The notes below the pieces were generated by a model. It saw nothing but the letters and a program-made list of their open reading frames with translations, had not been told where the DNA came from and made no database searches. DNA of 64,000 nt from Lamellibrachia columna (taxonomy: Eukaryota; Annelida; Polychaeta; Sabellida; Siboglinidae): contig OY759263.1 of assembly GCA_963662155.1 (NCBI GenBank), forward strand, positions 9,320,081 through 9,384,080, given 5' to 3'. Position numbers and translations under genes: made by a program. This document shows, one piece after another, positions 11,101 to 31,200 of the stretch (positions are counted from its first letter, which is position 1; each line of letters starts with the position of its first letter).

Positions 11101-13303
11101 TACATATTGATTAAATGTTGCAACAATGCAATACAACTAAAATGAATTGAACATTTAATTACAATTGTATATCGGTGTATGTACACAATATATGTACACA
11201 AAATGCGCTTCTATTGTGTAGTGGAACACAAGGGCGTGAAGGACTTCGGTACATTTCTGTGCTCATTTTATATAATACTTATTATTTATTGAAATAAAGA
11301 AGCAAACGGATGTAACATATAAACATATACAAAATGTGCATGACTCGAATACGAATACAAGGTGTATGTCGTAGGATAGTGATAAAATAATCTTAAAATG
11401 TATGAAGCTGTTCTTAACATTTCAAATTGCGATATGTCGGACTGTGCGCTTGCGAAATATATAATATATAAAACACAATAATGTGAATATTTGTTTAAAT
11501 AAAAAACAACAGTATAATTAAGTTAGCAACATTTTGTGGAACGCATTTAAGATATTCATGTCACAAATTACATAGCCGGGTCGGCGACAACAAACATCAA
11601 TGTAATGTTAATATAAATCTTAACATATTTGTTTTTCATAAAACAAATTACATCATTCCGTTAGTCTCCCTGCGTGAATCAGTTAGTCTCACTGCGTATT
11701 TAGATTAATCGAATCTCTGAGCAAAATATTATTTATAAAACCAAGTTGGCAACAACAACAAAAATGTAATAAGCATTGATTAATCTATAATTCTCCAAGT
11801 CCCACAGTTAAAAATTTATTGCGTCGTATATCTACTCTTCTAAATGATATATATTTGTTTCTTAATATATTGGTCTCTTATAAAAAAAACTACATGATTA
11901 ATCCCACTACTAAGAACGCATACATAAGATTCGAGTCACATACGTTACATATCCGAGTTGGTCACAACAAACAGAAATGTAATAAATATACACTAATCGA
12001 TACAACGTGTCGCACAGTGCTTAAATGATTGCGCCATAACTGATGTTGTAAATAATATATTTGATTAACATTTGTTAGAATATCGCGTGATGCCACTCAA
12101 CTCGGCGTGATTTGTTGTTTAGCTAATAGTGACAAATCACAAAACATCGTCGTCTTGTACATAAACAAAATGACTAGTATTCACAGCACAAAATATAATA
12201 TTGCTCCGTTTGACTCAAGGTTCCCAGAAATTACACATCACAAGCAAACTATACGATATATACAGTTCGTGCGAAATTGCGCGACATCTCGCCTCTCGAT
12301 GTATAAATGGGTCAGTTTTGCTGCGTAATTGTATTGCATTCAAAAGCTTGTCTACTATTCACGGTATATTTAAAATAAAACAGCAACATTATGAAAACAA
12401 ACTTTATTTAGATATAGGAAAAGAAGTATTCGTAACAGATACTAAATTTATTCTGCAAATACCAATGAGAAAGAACGAAACGATAGTCGCCTTAAGGAAA
12501 CTGCTCCAAATATACGCAAACGTACTTATTTGCTTCAAATGAGGTACATGCATTTGTAATGCTATAGCGGTGTCAATATAGCGGTTTACAATTTGACGGC
12601 AAAGAAAACGAAATGTTGCCTAATCAGGCTACTACAAGAGGAATAGCGGCACAATTCCATATAATAACAACAAAGCTTACAATACATTTAACATTCCGAA
12701 GGGAGTGTAAATGCATCCAATATGTTCTACATCCGTCTAAATTTGAATTTTAACAATATAAGTTACCTATGTAAAATATGTTCGAGTGATATGTATAAAT
12801 ATCGTTACCATGTATCAACGGATTACATGAATGTCCAAACGAATGCATGTTATGTCATGACACAAAGAAACCATCGTCGTCTTAAAAATCAGTTGTACTA
12901 TATACTGCCCAAATAATAAAATAACGTAAATTTTTTAAATGTTTAAAATCGCGATAATGTGAGTTTGATAGAGCGTAATATAGTTTTCATATTGAATTTC
13001 AGTGACATTAAGCAAAGTATATAGAAGCGAAATCGATAACCGAATTTCATAATGCACGCGCTTTCGTACTAACAAATACGTGCATTTCGGAAACGAATTA
13101 TGCTATTTATATTTAATTGTATAACCATTGTTTTATATACGACTTTGTTGAATGTCACTGAATTTCAACATGATAATTATATAGCGCTGCAACTTAAGAA
13201 GTTTTTTAAAATATAGTTGTGTTTATAACAGATAATATTTTACAATTCTGCATGGTATTAAATGCATCATGTTATAAGTTAATCAGCTAATACACGGCGA
13301 CGT

Positions 13304-13307
<4 letters not shown>

Positions 13308-13399
<92 letters not shown>

Positions 13400-13405
13400 T
13401 ATATA
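13308..13405. repeat. (TA)n microsatellite
   Basis: About 44 TA units with one GTATATATAA break near the right end. Confidence 0.95.
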
Positions 13406-13720
13406 ATTAACCAAATCGTATTAAAACGCACCTATCTAAGGTTGCATTCGCTAAATATTGGTATAATTACATATTAACATATTAAATAGTATGGTAGCTA
13501 ATATCGCTGCATGCATGATTATATACCTTACTGTATTTTATTTCTATTTTATATTCGTTTATTTTGTAGAGCAGTCAATGCTTTACACATCACCTGTTTT
13601 AATTCCTTTATCAGATTTCATTGTATTTTTCCTTTGTTACATTTTTATTAATTATGGTATAATATATATAATATTGTACAATAATAATAATAATATAAAT
13701 AATATATATATGGACACGTA

Positions 13721-13830
<110 letters not shown>

Positions 13831-15010
13831 GTGCCCCTATATATTTATTTATTAGTATACATAATCATATTATATACTTATATCAAATTATGTTTACTGT
13901 GTAAGTACGTTTTATTATGTTGGCTACGTTTGAACAATCCTGTGTTAATACGCCTGTATGATGCATTATATTATCCAAATAATAATAATAATATTTATAA
14001 TTACTACTATTTTTAAACTAGTTATTTATCACATATTTATCACATATGTTGCAAGTCTATATAAACTGAACATTTGCCAGATCCCGTACGATAAACATGT
14101 TTGATATTGTAGCAGTTGCCATACACCTACTGGCGTCAGCGGGAACGACATACATTAAACAAACAGAAAGTTTAAGGTGCACTTACACCCTGGGGTGCCT
14201 GTATCCCACGGTAGCCGACATGTCAGGGTTCTTGTCCCCGCCCCATCGCCCTCCCCCATCTCCGTCACCCTGGTTTGTCGCCCCCCCCCCCCCACATCGC
14301 CACCACGGCGCTCGTAGCAATTACTCCTTTGATCGGTAACTTTAATGTATTTGCACTTCTGTCGTGAACTCTAAGCCCACGCGAGGTCTCGTCCCTTGGT
14401 TTATTACCTCCAAAAAAGCTTAGCATTCAGCTCGTTCGTCTGCGTCATGAAAATGTCACAGCGGCACGGTTTATTGCGGAGATCCGCCCGCTTTCAATAC
14501 AAGCTCTTCTGTACCAGATGCACCCGTCATTCCCGAGATGCACAGCGCGACGAACGACGCCCGGCTGTTGGCGCCGCTGCCGGTGATTACAAGAACTATG
14601 GAACACGAACACAAAGACCTGTGTGTGCGTGCGTGTATGCGTGCGTGCGTGTACGCTTAAATGTAAATATGCATTCCCCAAATGACGTGACGGCACTCCA
14701 TCGTGTATAACAGCGGCAATGGGAAGTGTAAAGAAGCACTATTCATTACAAAGATGATATTGTCGTAGGTTATCTTTATTAAACTAACGTTTATTTGTCA
14801 TTTTATCTCAATTTTAAGTAATGTCTACTAAACTGACATTTAAAAATTTATAACAAAAATATGGCATTTATTAAATATTATAACTTATGGGGAAACAGTT
14901 GACCCAATTCACAGTTTGTGTTTGTGCGTCTTGTCATAATATAATATATACTCTCTTAAGGGTGAAGGAATATTCTTAAATATCACTTCACCCCCTAGCA
15001 GAGATGTTCG
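13831..15010. other. Intergenic DNA with a GC-richer segment
   Basis: No gene is supported. Between 14180 and 14700 the base composition turns GC-rich, with a run of about 13 C at 14281 and a (GCGT)n-like stretch at 14620-14660. Short frames on both strands show no domain. Confidence 0.5.
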
Positions 15011-15170
15011 TATTAGCCCCAACTACACTTGGACTTTTTTCAGCCACGCTGCAATTACTGCGCGAAGAGCATTCGCTCACATATATTCACCACTGCCTCT
15101 GACTCGTTTGTACAGCGGAGTGAAGTGACGCAACGTGGAATAAACAATTGTGCCAAAAACTTCGATAGAA
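15011..15170. repeat. Dispersed repeat, copy 1 (pairs with 58150-58310)
   Basis: From 15041 the sequence CAGCCACGCTGCAATTACTG continues into GCGCGAAGA. The same block with scattered changes occurs at 58182. Similarity spans roughly 130-160 bp, including an AACGTGGA...AA(T)TG(C)CC(A)A segment. Both copies have the same orientation. The family is not recognised. It is probably a short non-autonomous element. Confidence 0.75.
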
Positions 15171-15599
15171 CTATCAAGAGAACCCCGTTCTCTCTATTGA
15201 GAGTTCGATGTAATAACCACGTTGTCATTGAATCAATATACTCTGGTTGTTCCTCCTCTCTGCGTGGCAAGATAATATGCCCGTGAAGTGCGTAAGAAAA
15301 TAAAATACAGTAAGAAAATAAAATCGTGTAGATGATAATGCCGCGGACATTATCCGTGTATATGAACATCTATCTGTGTCAAAGTGGATGCGACACCGTT
15401 AAAGCGCACAACTCGTTAAGTCACTCAGTCTAGATTCGAAAGTTCTCTAGCTTGGTATCATGAATAGTCGCCCAGCATTCGACAAGACAGCTTGTATACA
15501 GCTGTCCGCGCGTGTTTCCGGAAAGGAATGTTGTTCCTGGAGCGTCAAATAAACACAAGATGTGTCTTGCCTAGCAGAGCGGTGGAAACGGCTCACTTA

Positions 15600-16300
15600 C
15601 CTCGCGGTATCCACAGCGCCCGCACGATAATCCATACGCTTAATCCGTAGTCCGAATAACGGCCGGTCAGGTAACGTATCCCTAGTTTTGCTGCCACTCC
15701 GACCGGCCGCTAGCAAGCACATATTCCCCTGACCAGAGAGGAAGGACATCTGCGCCGGCGAATTACTCGTGCAAGTATATATACCTTATACTGCGTCGTC
15801 ACTCATACATAAAGATTCCGAAATGGCTACCAAATTTGCCTCAACCAGGGCAACCACACTCATTATAAGCATTAAACAATAAAACACACATAAACGAGAC
15901 CATTTTGGTCAGCTACCGACTCGGCTAGCGGCGACACCGACACAAGTTATGATGGCATATAAAATTAATATAAGACAAGCATTTTGTGGATAAAATATCT
16001 ATAAAATATATTATACGCAATTCATAAACCTCGCCACCATTCTTGGTCGGCTGGCATTACGAGTTTGTACTAAGTGACTCGGCGTTACAAATCAGAGCAG
16101 GGCAAAGCTAAAGCGTGGATTACGCTGCCGTAATGTGCTTCTAGCCGAGCTCTCGCGTCAGTTGTGATGATAAAACGCCGGCGCTAATGCAGCCTGGCTA
16201 GTTATGACCGGTCGCTAACTGGCTTCGCAATGAAGGAGATGTTTGTGCCAACGAAGACGGCTAGCATTAAATTGATTGTCCCGGCTAGTCTAGATTGTGT
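15600..16300. promoter_or_regulatory. GC-richer non-coding block with recurring GGCTAG and paired TAATCC
   Basis: This block stands out from the AT-rich surroundings and has no long open frame. It holds two TAATCC sites at 15628 and 15641, and a 9-bp inverted repeat, CGGCCGGTC at 15660-15668 against 15701-15709. GGCTAG occurs five times at 15923, 16141 (reverse), 16196, 16259 and 16283. TAATCC is the core bound by K50 homeodomains such as Otx or Bicoid. A cis-regulatory element of the Hox cluster is plausible but inferred only. Confidence 0.35.
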
Positions 16301-19300
16301 TTCTAGATGAAGAATAGCGGCCGCATATAGTCGTTTCTAAGCATTTCTACGCACGCATCCGTTCGAGTTTGGATGTATTAACGAGCTATACCTTGATCCT
16401 AGTCTAAATATTGCCGCACGCATCAAAATGAAACACATTTTCACTTTGCATTTTATGTGTTGATGTCTATGCACAATCCTAAAAATAAAGGAGTTGACCG
16501 TATATACCATTCTGGCATAGACCTCCCGCATCAGGTGTTTTAGGGGTTTTTATAGTTTAACTTATTTTTTTCCCGAATGTATGAAACGCAAATTCGAGCT
16601 CGGATATTTTCAAATTTATCCTACATAGTTTGAAAATGACTTATATTACAATGTCTTCAACGATCAAAATCATATTATCATTGGAGGTAATTATGTTAGC
16701 AGAACGTGTATCGTTGTTGATATAACGTTACCATAATCCTTGTCCACATATGCTATCTTTCCGACAATTATGTTCGACAGGGAGCAGTATACATAATAAA
16801 ATATATTCCTATGCATAAGTTGTTCTTATATACTTAATTATGCTCTGCGACTAATTAATGTTGCCATTAACCAATTCGCTATCATCGGTGAGGTGCATGC
16901 GTTTTAAACTTAACATTTCATATCAACACATTGATTGTATCATAATGCAACATATTTCATTTTGTTTGGAACAATTAATGCCTATAGCATTATGGTTGTC
17001 TTCTAAAAGTATATTTATATCGTAAAGTTTATAAAACAAAATGTACATATATAGCAATAACGTGTGCATCATAATATTATGTAAACTAACTAACTAACTA
17101 ACACATTAAAACACGAGTTTATTACGACCACCAAATTCTTATCCGTTACCATACTTTAGTATGTGTCAGACAACACCATTATAAGCACAGAGACATGCAT
17201 ATATGCATGTATCTATGCTATTTCAGTTTTGATGTTTCTCGAGGTACACTAATGCCTTCCTTTGCGTAGATATATCTACAACATGAACACGCCTAAGCTA
17301 TTTATAAAAGAAAAAAATTACCATATTTCAGTGTGTTTTCGTTTTCGCGCCTATAAAACAACGGAATGTATCAGCCAAGGGTACACCGCGCTGTATACTC
17401 ACCATATAAACCACTAAATAACGTATTCGCATGAGAAAATATACGTCACGGAAAATTAATGCAAGAATGTTCGTTTAAAATGTACATTCCATTATGTTAA
17501 AATCTACACGTTTTAAATGATTCACATATATAGTACGATTTCATATAAAACAGTATATGTATCTATTTCGAAAAACGAACGATTGTTGCCATAGAAAAAC
17601 CATAATTAGACATTCTCGACACAAACTGTAATATAATTTTCAGACCACACAAACCGCTTTAATGTATTATACATGTACACATACAACACAACATGAATTG
17701 TTTATAAAGTATGTTGTTTGCAATTCAGAACAACCGTTCGCACCCTGCCCTCATAATGCGTAGACCTATACATGCACTTATAATGGCATCTGCGCGTCCA
17801 CACTAACAGCAAGACGTAAAATGAGTATTTAGATAATAAAAGTATCGAGGATTTAATAACGGCAGTCAGGGACCATAGCACAACTTTCTAATGGTGGACG
17901 GCGATTGAAGTCTGCTGCTTGCTGACACGCACATAATGCAAACTGACTGCCCGAACGACGATGCAGATTTTATGTAGCACTCGCCGATAGCCATTCAATC
18001 TATTAGCGAGCAATAAAGATGATATTATGGTTATCCGGGGGATCTGTTGTTGGTGTGTGAAATCAATAGTTGAAGACCGGCTGAACCCGGACGTGACAAA
18101 TGTTTATCGTGAAGTTCACGATAGGCTAACAATTTAAACACTGCGTAGTGAGCGTTAACATGGTTAAAGATGCCGTCACGAACGCAAGACGAGAAATCAA
18201 TGTGCTGAATGTATGCAACAGGACGCACGTGTCCATCGCAGTTCGCACAATCCCCCCCACACACACGCACATACCCGCGCATATACACAAACGCGCATGC
18301 ACCCTCGCACGCACGCGCATGCACACATGCACGTACGAGCGCAATCAATGTATATTAATGTATGAAAAAAATTGCCAAGTCAATGACAAGTATTCAGCCT
18401 GCAGGAGTAAAAATGACGAGGTGTATGTCCCTCAATTCATATAGTAATAAACAAAATACCTGACACGGTGAAATGGAGAGTATCTACGCTTTATTTACTG
18501 TATTATTTTATCATTGGTTTCTCTGTTAATACAGAATCGTTGTTTCAGCTTGTAGTTTTATTTGATAATGCTTGCATCAACATTTGTCTCAGTGGAAAAC
18601 GAAACGGGGTCCATTGAGCAAGGGGCTGCATTGTCAACGGCCTTATAAAACGGGGCATCTGGCGACGTCGCTAGCACAGTCGGGGATCTTCGACAATTTG
18701 TTATGATGCATAGGTGTAATGCAATTAGTTCGGCTAATGTGACAGTGTCCTTGGTGAACGCAAATAAACATTTGCATACGCCGACACATTTCGAGTCCAT
18801 CAATCGCGCCACTAATCGCTATACAGACCATTAATGCTGCACTGCGTCGCACTGACACTGCCAGCAACGAAGACGATTTTAAAAATATTTGCATGCTTCC
18901 GTGTGACGTCACCCATCAAACCGCCACGAGTAGCGTTACCGTGCAGGCGTGTGAAAATGGCTCTAATTAACAACAATACTTCTTTACAAACGATCGTAAT
19001 TTTTCTCAAATAGTTGTCACTGTGCGAAATACAATTCGAATTTTCACATTGCAAAACATAATCCAAAATGTAGGGATGGAATGATGTGGGCGCATGGATG
19101 TTTAGATGACCGGATTAAGCAATATCGTATATTGTGGATGGACTGTTGGACGTAATACAAACATATGCTATGGCAAAACTGATTTAATGGAGATTTTAGG
19201 AAATATTTGCGCGAACATTTTATACGCTTCTGTCTTGCATTAGTGGGCTTCTGCTGCATAATGACCTGGTATCTTCTGGAAGATAGCGACCAGTGCATGT

Positions 19301-19982
19301 GGAAATGTTATCGCCCGGCTCATCTGGTATCTCTTTGAATAGATTGCGGTTATCACTAGTTTTACAAGCGGTTTGTGCGAGGATGCATTTATGATACCTG
19401 TGATATCTTCGCTGCGGGAGTGCGGTCATTTCACTGGCCTAGCACTCGTTCACCTCGACCATGTGTACATTCACTTGACACGATTACGTCAAGTTTGTCT
19501 CGCTTTTATGGTGTTCGAAGGCATTATATCCGGCTGTCTGGCAAAGGTTTATTGCTGCGACTTGCCAGTAAACGCACTGCTCGCACGATTTCAATTGTCA
19601 TACCTGATATAGATATAAGTATTCACTACACCGACGATTGTATACATATAATTACAGAAGTTCCAATCTAATCATTAGGCAACACGTAGTCTTCGCTCTT
19701 ATTTTGTTTTCTTACCATGTCGTTTGATAACACGGTTTGGATTACACGGATCAGGTGAACGTAGTCAAGTCGGTCCACCGAGTACATACCACGACATAAG
19801 CACGTTGTTACGTGTTCAAATAAATATGTATTGCTTGTAGTATCTCATTACAGGATGTGATTTCAATGTATTAGGCGAAGCAGGAAACAGCACCAACCGA
19901 GATGTCGAAATCTGTGTGAAAACGGATCAACGTAATGTGCACGTACAACTGATGAGTTCACATCTGCTACATAATATGCGGG
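16301..19982. other. Intergenic DNA, no gene recognised
   Basis: AT-rich from 16.5 to 17.7 kb and more balanced from 17.8 to 19.7 kb. Several overlapping minus-strand frames of 60-105 codons lie between 18.0 and 19.4 kb. None shows a domain, and they overlap in more than one frame. An impure CA-rich stretch lies at 18250-18335, and CTAA repeats about four times at 17085-17102. Confidence 0.5.
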
Positions 19983-20189
19983 CACCACCCACGTCTTCGT
20001 GCAAACTACACGAGGACACGATTACGACGCGACCAACAGTTACACACAAAACACCACCCACGTCTTCGTGCAAACTACACGAGGACACGATTACGACGCG
20101 ACCAACAGTTACACACAAAACACCACCCACGTCTTCGTGCAAACTACACGAGGACACGATTACGACGCGACCAACAGTTACACACAAAA
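19983..20189. repeat. 69-bp tandem repeat, three copies
   Basis: Units start at 19983, 20052 and 20121 with CACCACCCACGTCTTCGTGC and are essentially identical, so the array is recent. Each unit contains TCGTG-7 bases-CACGA, a small hairpin. The period of 69 keeps frames open on both strands (23-residue repeats). I read these as artefacts. Confidence 0.95.
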
Positions 20190-20640
20190 CGTAGCATGTA
20201 CTGATATTGGGAAGCTTTGAGATGTTGACTTGGGGAGGATGGAAATAATAAGCTGGATATAAATAATAAGTATATTGAAGATGTATTCGTCTTTGCATGA
20301 TCATAAGTAAATGTATTTGACAGACGTCATCAATGAGATGTAGAACAACATGTGTTGACCCATAATGAGAAGCGGAGGACTGTGAAGCTACGGAGTCAAT
20401 GGACGAAACACGGTAAGGCGGTACTGTGAACGACTTGTCACATGACTTACCAAGCCTCAAGAGCTTTATCCGATATATGGTCAAAGCAATGGTGGAATCA
20501 AATCAAATGAATGTACACTATTACTTATAGCACCACTAGCAACGTATACTCCACTTAAAAACAATATATAGTAAATACAATACATCTGCATCCATTTATC
20601 TTTGACTGTGTATGTCTCTATGTCAAACTGACTGTATGCG

Positions 20641-20676
20641 TGTCTGTACAAGTGTCTGTACAAGTGTCTGTACAAG
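20641..20676. repeat. 12-bp tandem repeat, three copies
   Basis: TGTCTGTACAAG is repeated exactly three times. Confidence 0.95.
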
Positions 20677-23209
<2,533 letters not shown>

Positions 23210-23415
23210 GCAATTAACTTGGAAAGCTTATTAATTAAATTACAATTTACTCAAATTTTTTTAATTAAATTAAATTAACCGCACACTTTTATCAGGTCAA
23301 TAAAATTAAATTAACCTCCCAAATTGTTCAATTATATTAAATTAACAAATAACTTTCATTTAATTAACAATTAATTTCCATTAACTTCTATAAAAAATTA
23401 CCAATTAACTTCACT
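23210..23415. repeat. TTAATTAA/AATTAAATTA-rich segment
   Basis: About 200 bp in which AATTAA, TTAATTAA and ATTAAATTAAC words recur irregularly. It is not a clean tandem repeat. TAAT/ATTA is the homeodomain-binding core, so this is a dense set of possible homeodomain sites, or simply a degenerate satellite. Confidence 0.6.
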
Positions 23416-24009
23416 TAAAAACACAGAAAAAAACATGCAGAATCATTGAATTGGCATTATGATGCACTCGAATGTTAACTAAGCATAAACAGTCTAGCAA
23501 CAAAATAATATAATGTTTCTATTGCATATGTTCGTGGCAATATATCTCGAAATACATTGTTCTTTTGTGTAATATCTGAGATGTAATATTATGTTAGTCA
23601 AGCTCCTTGCATAACCCTGCTTAGGCCTTACCTCGTAACGGGAATAACCACAGGACATCAAGTGATGAACAAAGAACTCTCTTGTGCTGGTCGAACCAAC
23701 GGCTTCAGCGACGGACTCACCTGTAGGTGTTCCAGGCCGTCTACTGGGGTATGTCAGTGACCGGGCCGGTGTTTGTGTATGGCACAAATGAACGCCCATA
23801 CAAGTGCCAATTAAACACTTTACAACTCGACACGACGTGTCGGGCATTGTGGTCTATGGCCAAATTACAGGTGGGATGTCGGCGGCAAATTGCTGGCGGT
23901 TCGTTTGATGTTGACCGCTACTGGCAATTGAGCGGACAATCTGACCCGCGCGTGTGCGGTGCTTTATTGACGACGACTTGTTATGAGCCATAAAACTCTA
24001 AAAGTAGTA

Positions 24010-24170
24010 CGTGTTCATTATCTTAACGATGGACATACAGTGCAAAGCAGTAAGTCGTTTGTGTTTGTCATGCGTCCACTTCATAGGGTAAAGGTCCGCT
24101 TATGAACAAATCTAATTTATCGATACGTTTTTGTCAACGTAATAGCTGTTGTCCAGCCATGCAGTCTCTC
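24010..24170 (+). repeat. Direct repeat, copy 1 of a 161-bp unit (pairs with 24841-25002)
   Basis: It starts CGTGTTCATTATCTTAACGA and runs to GTCCAGCCATGCAGTCTCTC, then into a CT tract. The copy at 24841 is nearly identical over its length and also runs into a CT-rich tail, which points to a local duplication of about 831 bp. Confidence 0.92.
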
Positions 24171-24547
<377 letters not shown>

Positions 24548-24840
24548 GAAACATATAATCATATATACATACACGTGGACATCTGCAACTACATCTGCAT
24601 GGTCACCGATTTCACCACAAATAAGAACCAGTGTCGATATTAATATTGTTGTCAAAACTAATGGCAAAACAACAGAGAGAAACAAAAAACGTACTACGAA
24701 AATTATCGGAAAAACCGTTATGTTGAATTGGCATTCCATGTTTAATGAACAATCGACCTTTATGGAAAAGGTTCGACAAAGTACCGGCTCCGCCGGACCG
24801 ATGATGATGATTATTATTAATCATATGACAACATCAAAGA

Positions 24841-25002
24841 CGTGTTCATTATCTTAACGATGAACATACAGTGCAAAGCAGGAAGTCGTTTGTGTTTGTC
24901 GTGCGTCCACTTCATAGGGTAAAGCTCCGCTTAATGAACAACGCTAATTTATCGATACGTTTTTGTCAACGTAACAGCTGTTGTCCAGCCATGCAGTCTC
25001 TC
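24841..25002 (+). repeat. Direct repeat, copy 2 of a 161-bp unit
   Basis: Near-identical copy of 24010-24170 with a few substitutions and a one-base insertion. Its pyrimidine tail is much shorter (about 30 bp), so the CT tract expanded or shrank after duplication. Confidence 0.92.
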
Positions 25003-28262
<3,260 letters not shown>

Positions 28263-31200
28263 ACTGAAAAGACGCATTCAGTGTTAGTTGACACATTACG
28301 CGCTCAGATTGATATAATTTGTGCTATGTCGTAATACTGTATTTACGTTAGTCACCATACGATTTAAGCTCATTTTCATATTTCTGGTAAACGTGTATGT
28401 TAATTTTTAGTATCAACTGCAAACTAACAACCTTGGCGCAATGGTATTGTGTAACTGTTCCCACTAACGAACAATACGAATAATACATTCCGATTCCAGC
28501 TGATAAATTACAGGTGCACATGCTTTTGTATTCATTTCGTTTCGGAGAAACAAATATGTATATACCGTGCTGTCTGGTATTGCATCGTAAAGGATGAATA
28601 AACATTGTTTGATCACAACACTAAAATAACATAAGAGTTAATGTTATTGTGAACTTAATAGTGATAATAACAATAATAATTCTTATATAGCATATTATTA
28701 TTGAAGCGCTTTACATAGTTATGTAATGATAACATTGCAAGTAATGTATGCAATAAATGTTCATCGATGCGAATAAAATATATAAGATCAATAAAATATG
28801 TAGACGTACACTAGAAACTGGAGTATAAGAGAGACAGAAAATAAATGCACACATTATATACTGCAAAATCTATGGAATAAACTGCATTTTTTTTAAAAAC
28901 AATGAATATGTGTTTTTTAGAAGCTGTGGGCTATTTTTACATACTTTCATTTAATAAGGCCACTTCAAACAGAATATCAAACAATTACCTAAACATTACA
29001 TTTCTATGACATGTATGTTTGTAGTTTGTGACATAAAACCTAACATTCAAAATATAATGGAAAGACGTCCAACATGAAATAACGCTGAAATATAATGTTT
29101 TTTGCTGAACGTGTTTGGGAGAAACAACACTAGTCTGATTAATATTAAAACTATGTATATGTAGTTTGATCAGACAGTAGCCAGCAGTTGTCGTTAACGA
29201 GTCATGTGACACGTGAATACTACAAATTAAATGCCATAGAAATGTTCTAAAATACATAGCATAAAACTACATTTAAATTAGTCACAATGAAATTGTGAAC
29301 GGGAAATATCCATGCACAAATTTCAATTAAACGCCGATATATCCAGAAAACAGACAATGAAACAAATTAGGAATTTAAATTACAACAAATATTATGTGAT
29401 GATACTTTTGAGAAGGTTACTCAAAATGGGTATTCAGTCAAAGTAAAACGGAAAAGTGGTAGAATCACGTTGTCAATATAGACTCACGTTGATAAGACAA
29501 AGTATTTCAAGTTGGGGTGTAGATTAAATTGTTGTTAACTCGATAGGCCAGTGGTTTCCTTGTTCACATAAAACAATTACTTGTAAATGTAGACGGCAAA
29601 CATAAATATGTGTTTTGTATTATGTTAATCGTCCACTTCTGAGAGAACATAACACACATTATCAACTGGTATCCATGCATGTTCGTGACATCCGAGTCAT
29701 GTTTCTAACCACGACCAAACTAAGAATCATCCAAATACATGTTCCGGCTTCAGTCGCAGCATGCACAAATCAATGTCTTTTCCCCGATGACGTTGATGAC
29801 GTATTGTCGTGTTTGTTTCCAAAGCGCAGGCTATTTTAGACCATAATGTATCATCAAGTTAACAGTCGCATTTAATCATTGCCGCGTGATTAATAAGTCG
29901 GACACATGCAAGTGTTTGGTACTTTTCTTTTATTCTTATGTACAATTATACACAACAGTCACAAGCCACACTAACTTTGAAAACCGGCACACATATATGG
30001 ACACATTGCACATTCGTAGAACTCATTTACTGCCGTTATGTGCCAGTGTACAAACAATCCACAATATTCCTATGTGTCCAAGTTAACACCGATCGTACGG
30101 ATATACACATAGGTAAAACAGCAAACAAATATTTGTATAAGTATATATATTAAGACGATGACATTTTATGAGACATGACTTTTTAACCTGGATCCATATG
30201 TTGCACACGAAGTGGCATTTTGTGGTATGTTTCTAATTAGGTTTACTTGTTGTGCATTGAAATATTCGTCTAGAAAACTAATTAATGTATATTACTCAGC
30301 TATTTTTATATGAAATTAAGATATCAATTGTTATGTAATAGTCTATAAATCGCAATTCCAAATGGTGCATATACAATGTATCTGGCAATACAGGATAACA
30401 TGCGACTGTTAAAATATATCATTAAGCGTGAAATTATTAGGATTTAATGGCATTTAAATGCCAAATCACACGACTGTGTAACGTCTGAACAAGGTGGACA
30501 AAATGCCGCAGCCGAACATAATGAGAGCGTCCTACACATATGTTTTATGAATTGAGCATATAAAGAATGATAATTGAAATAGAACAATGCACCCAATTAA
30601 CGCCACAATAAACCAAGTATAGTTTCAAATAGGCTGAACAAAAATATGTTTCGGAGAGCAAACAAATGGTTGTTGTATGTATAGCAATGTTACAGTACAG
30701 TTTTCAACAGGATAACATTTAGTTTGCGTGTATGAGATGCCGCTGTCAAATATATACGTATATCATTAAGCGTATATTATGCGGTAAGACTATTTTTCAT
30801 ACCAGTAACATAACAATGTTAATCTACTGACATCAACCCATGATAACCCGTGAATCGAGGTTGCCTGAACCGTAAAATATTGATGTCAAACCGTGGCTTA
30901 ATGCAAGTGCCTGCGGGCGTCCTAGTTGGGCCTGCCTAGATTTTTCACTCAGAATTGGTCATGACAAATACGCATTATTATTCAACAAACGTAGAAGTTG
31001 GAAAGTACAATGTTGCGCTTGAAGGACGTGTACATGATGCATCGTAGAATTATTTCAGGATCATTTAATAAGAGCTACGTTTACATGTGTCCCATTGTGA
31101 ACCAACTGAAGGTTGCCGTATTATGAAGAATGTATAATCGGAAGTATAACTATTGTGGTTGAAATATCCGAACATACAATGCAATTGCGGATTATTGTTG

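Noticed and set aside
18558..19066. Overlapping minus-strand frames as a candidate gene
   Set aside because: Three frames overlap one another, none has domain similarity, and composition is ordinary for the region.
19916..20220. CRISPR-like array at the 69-bp repeats
   Set aside because: Units are directly tandem without unique spacers, and the genome is clearly animal.
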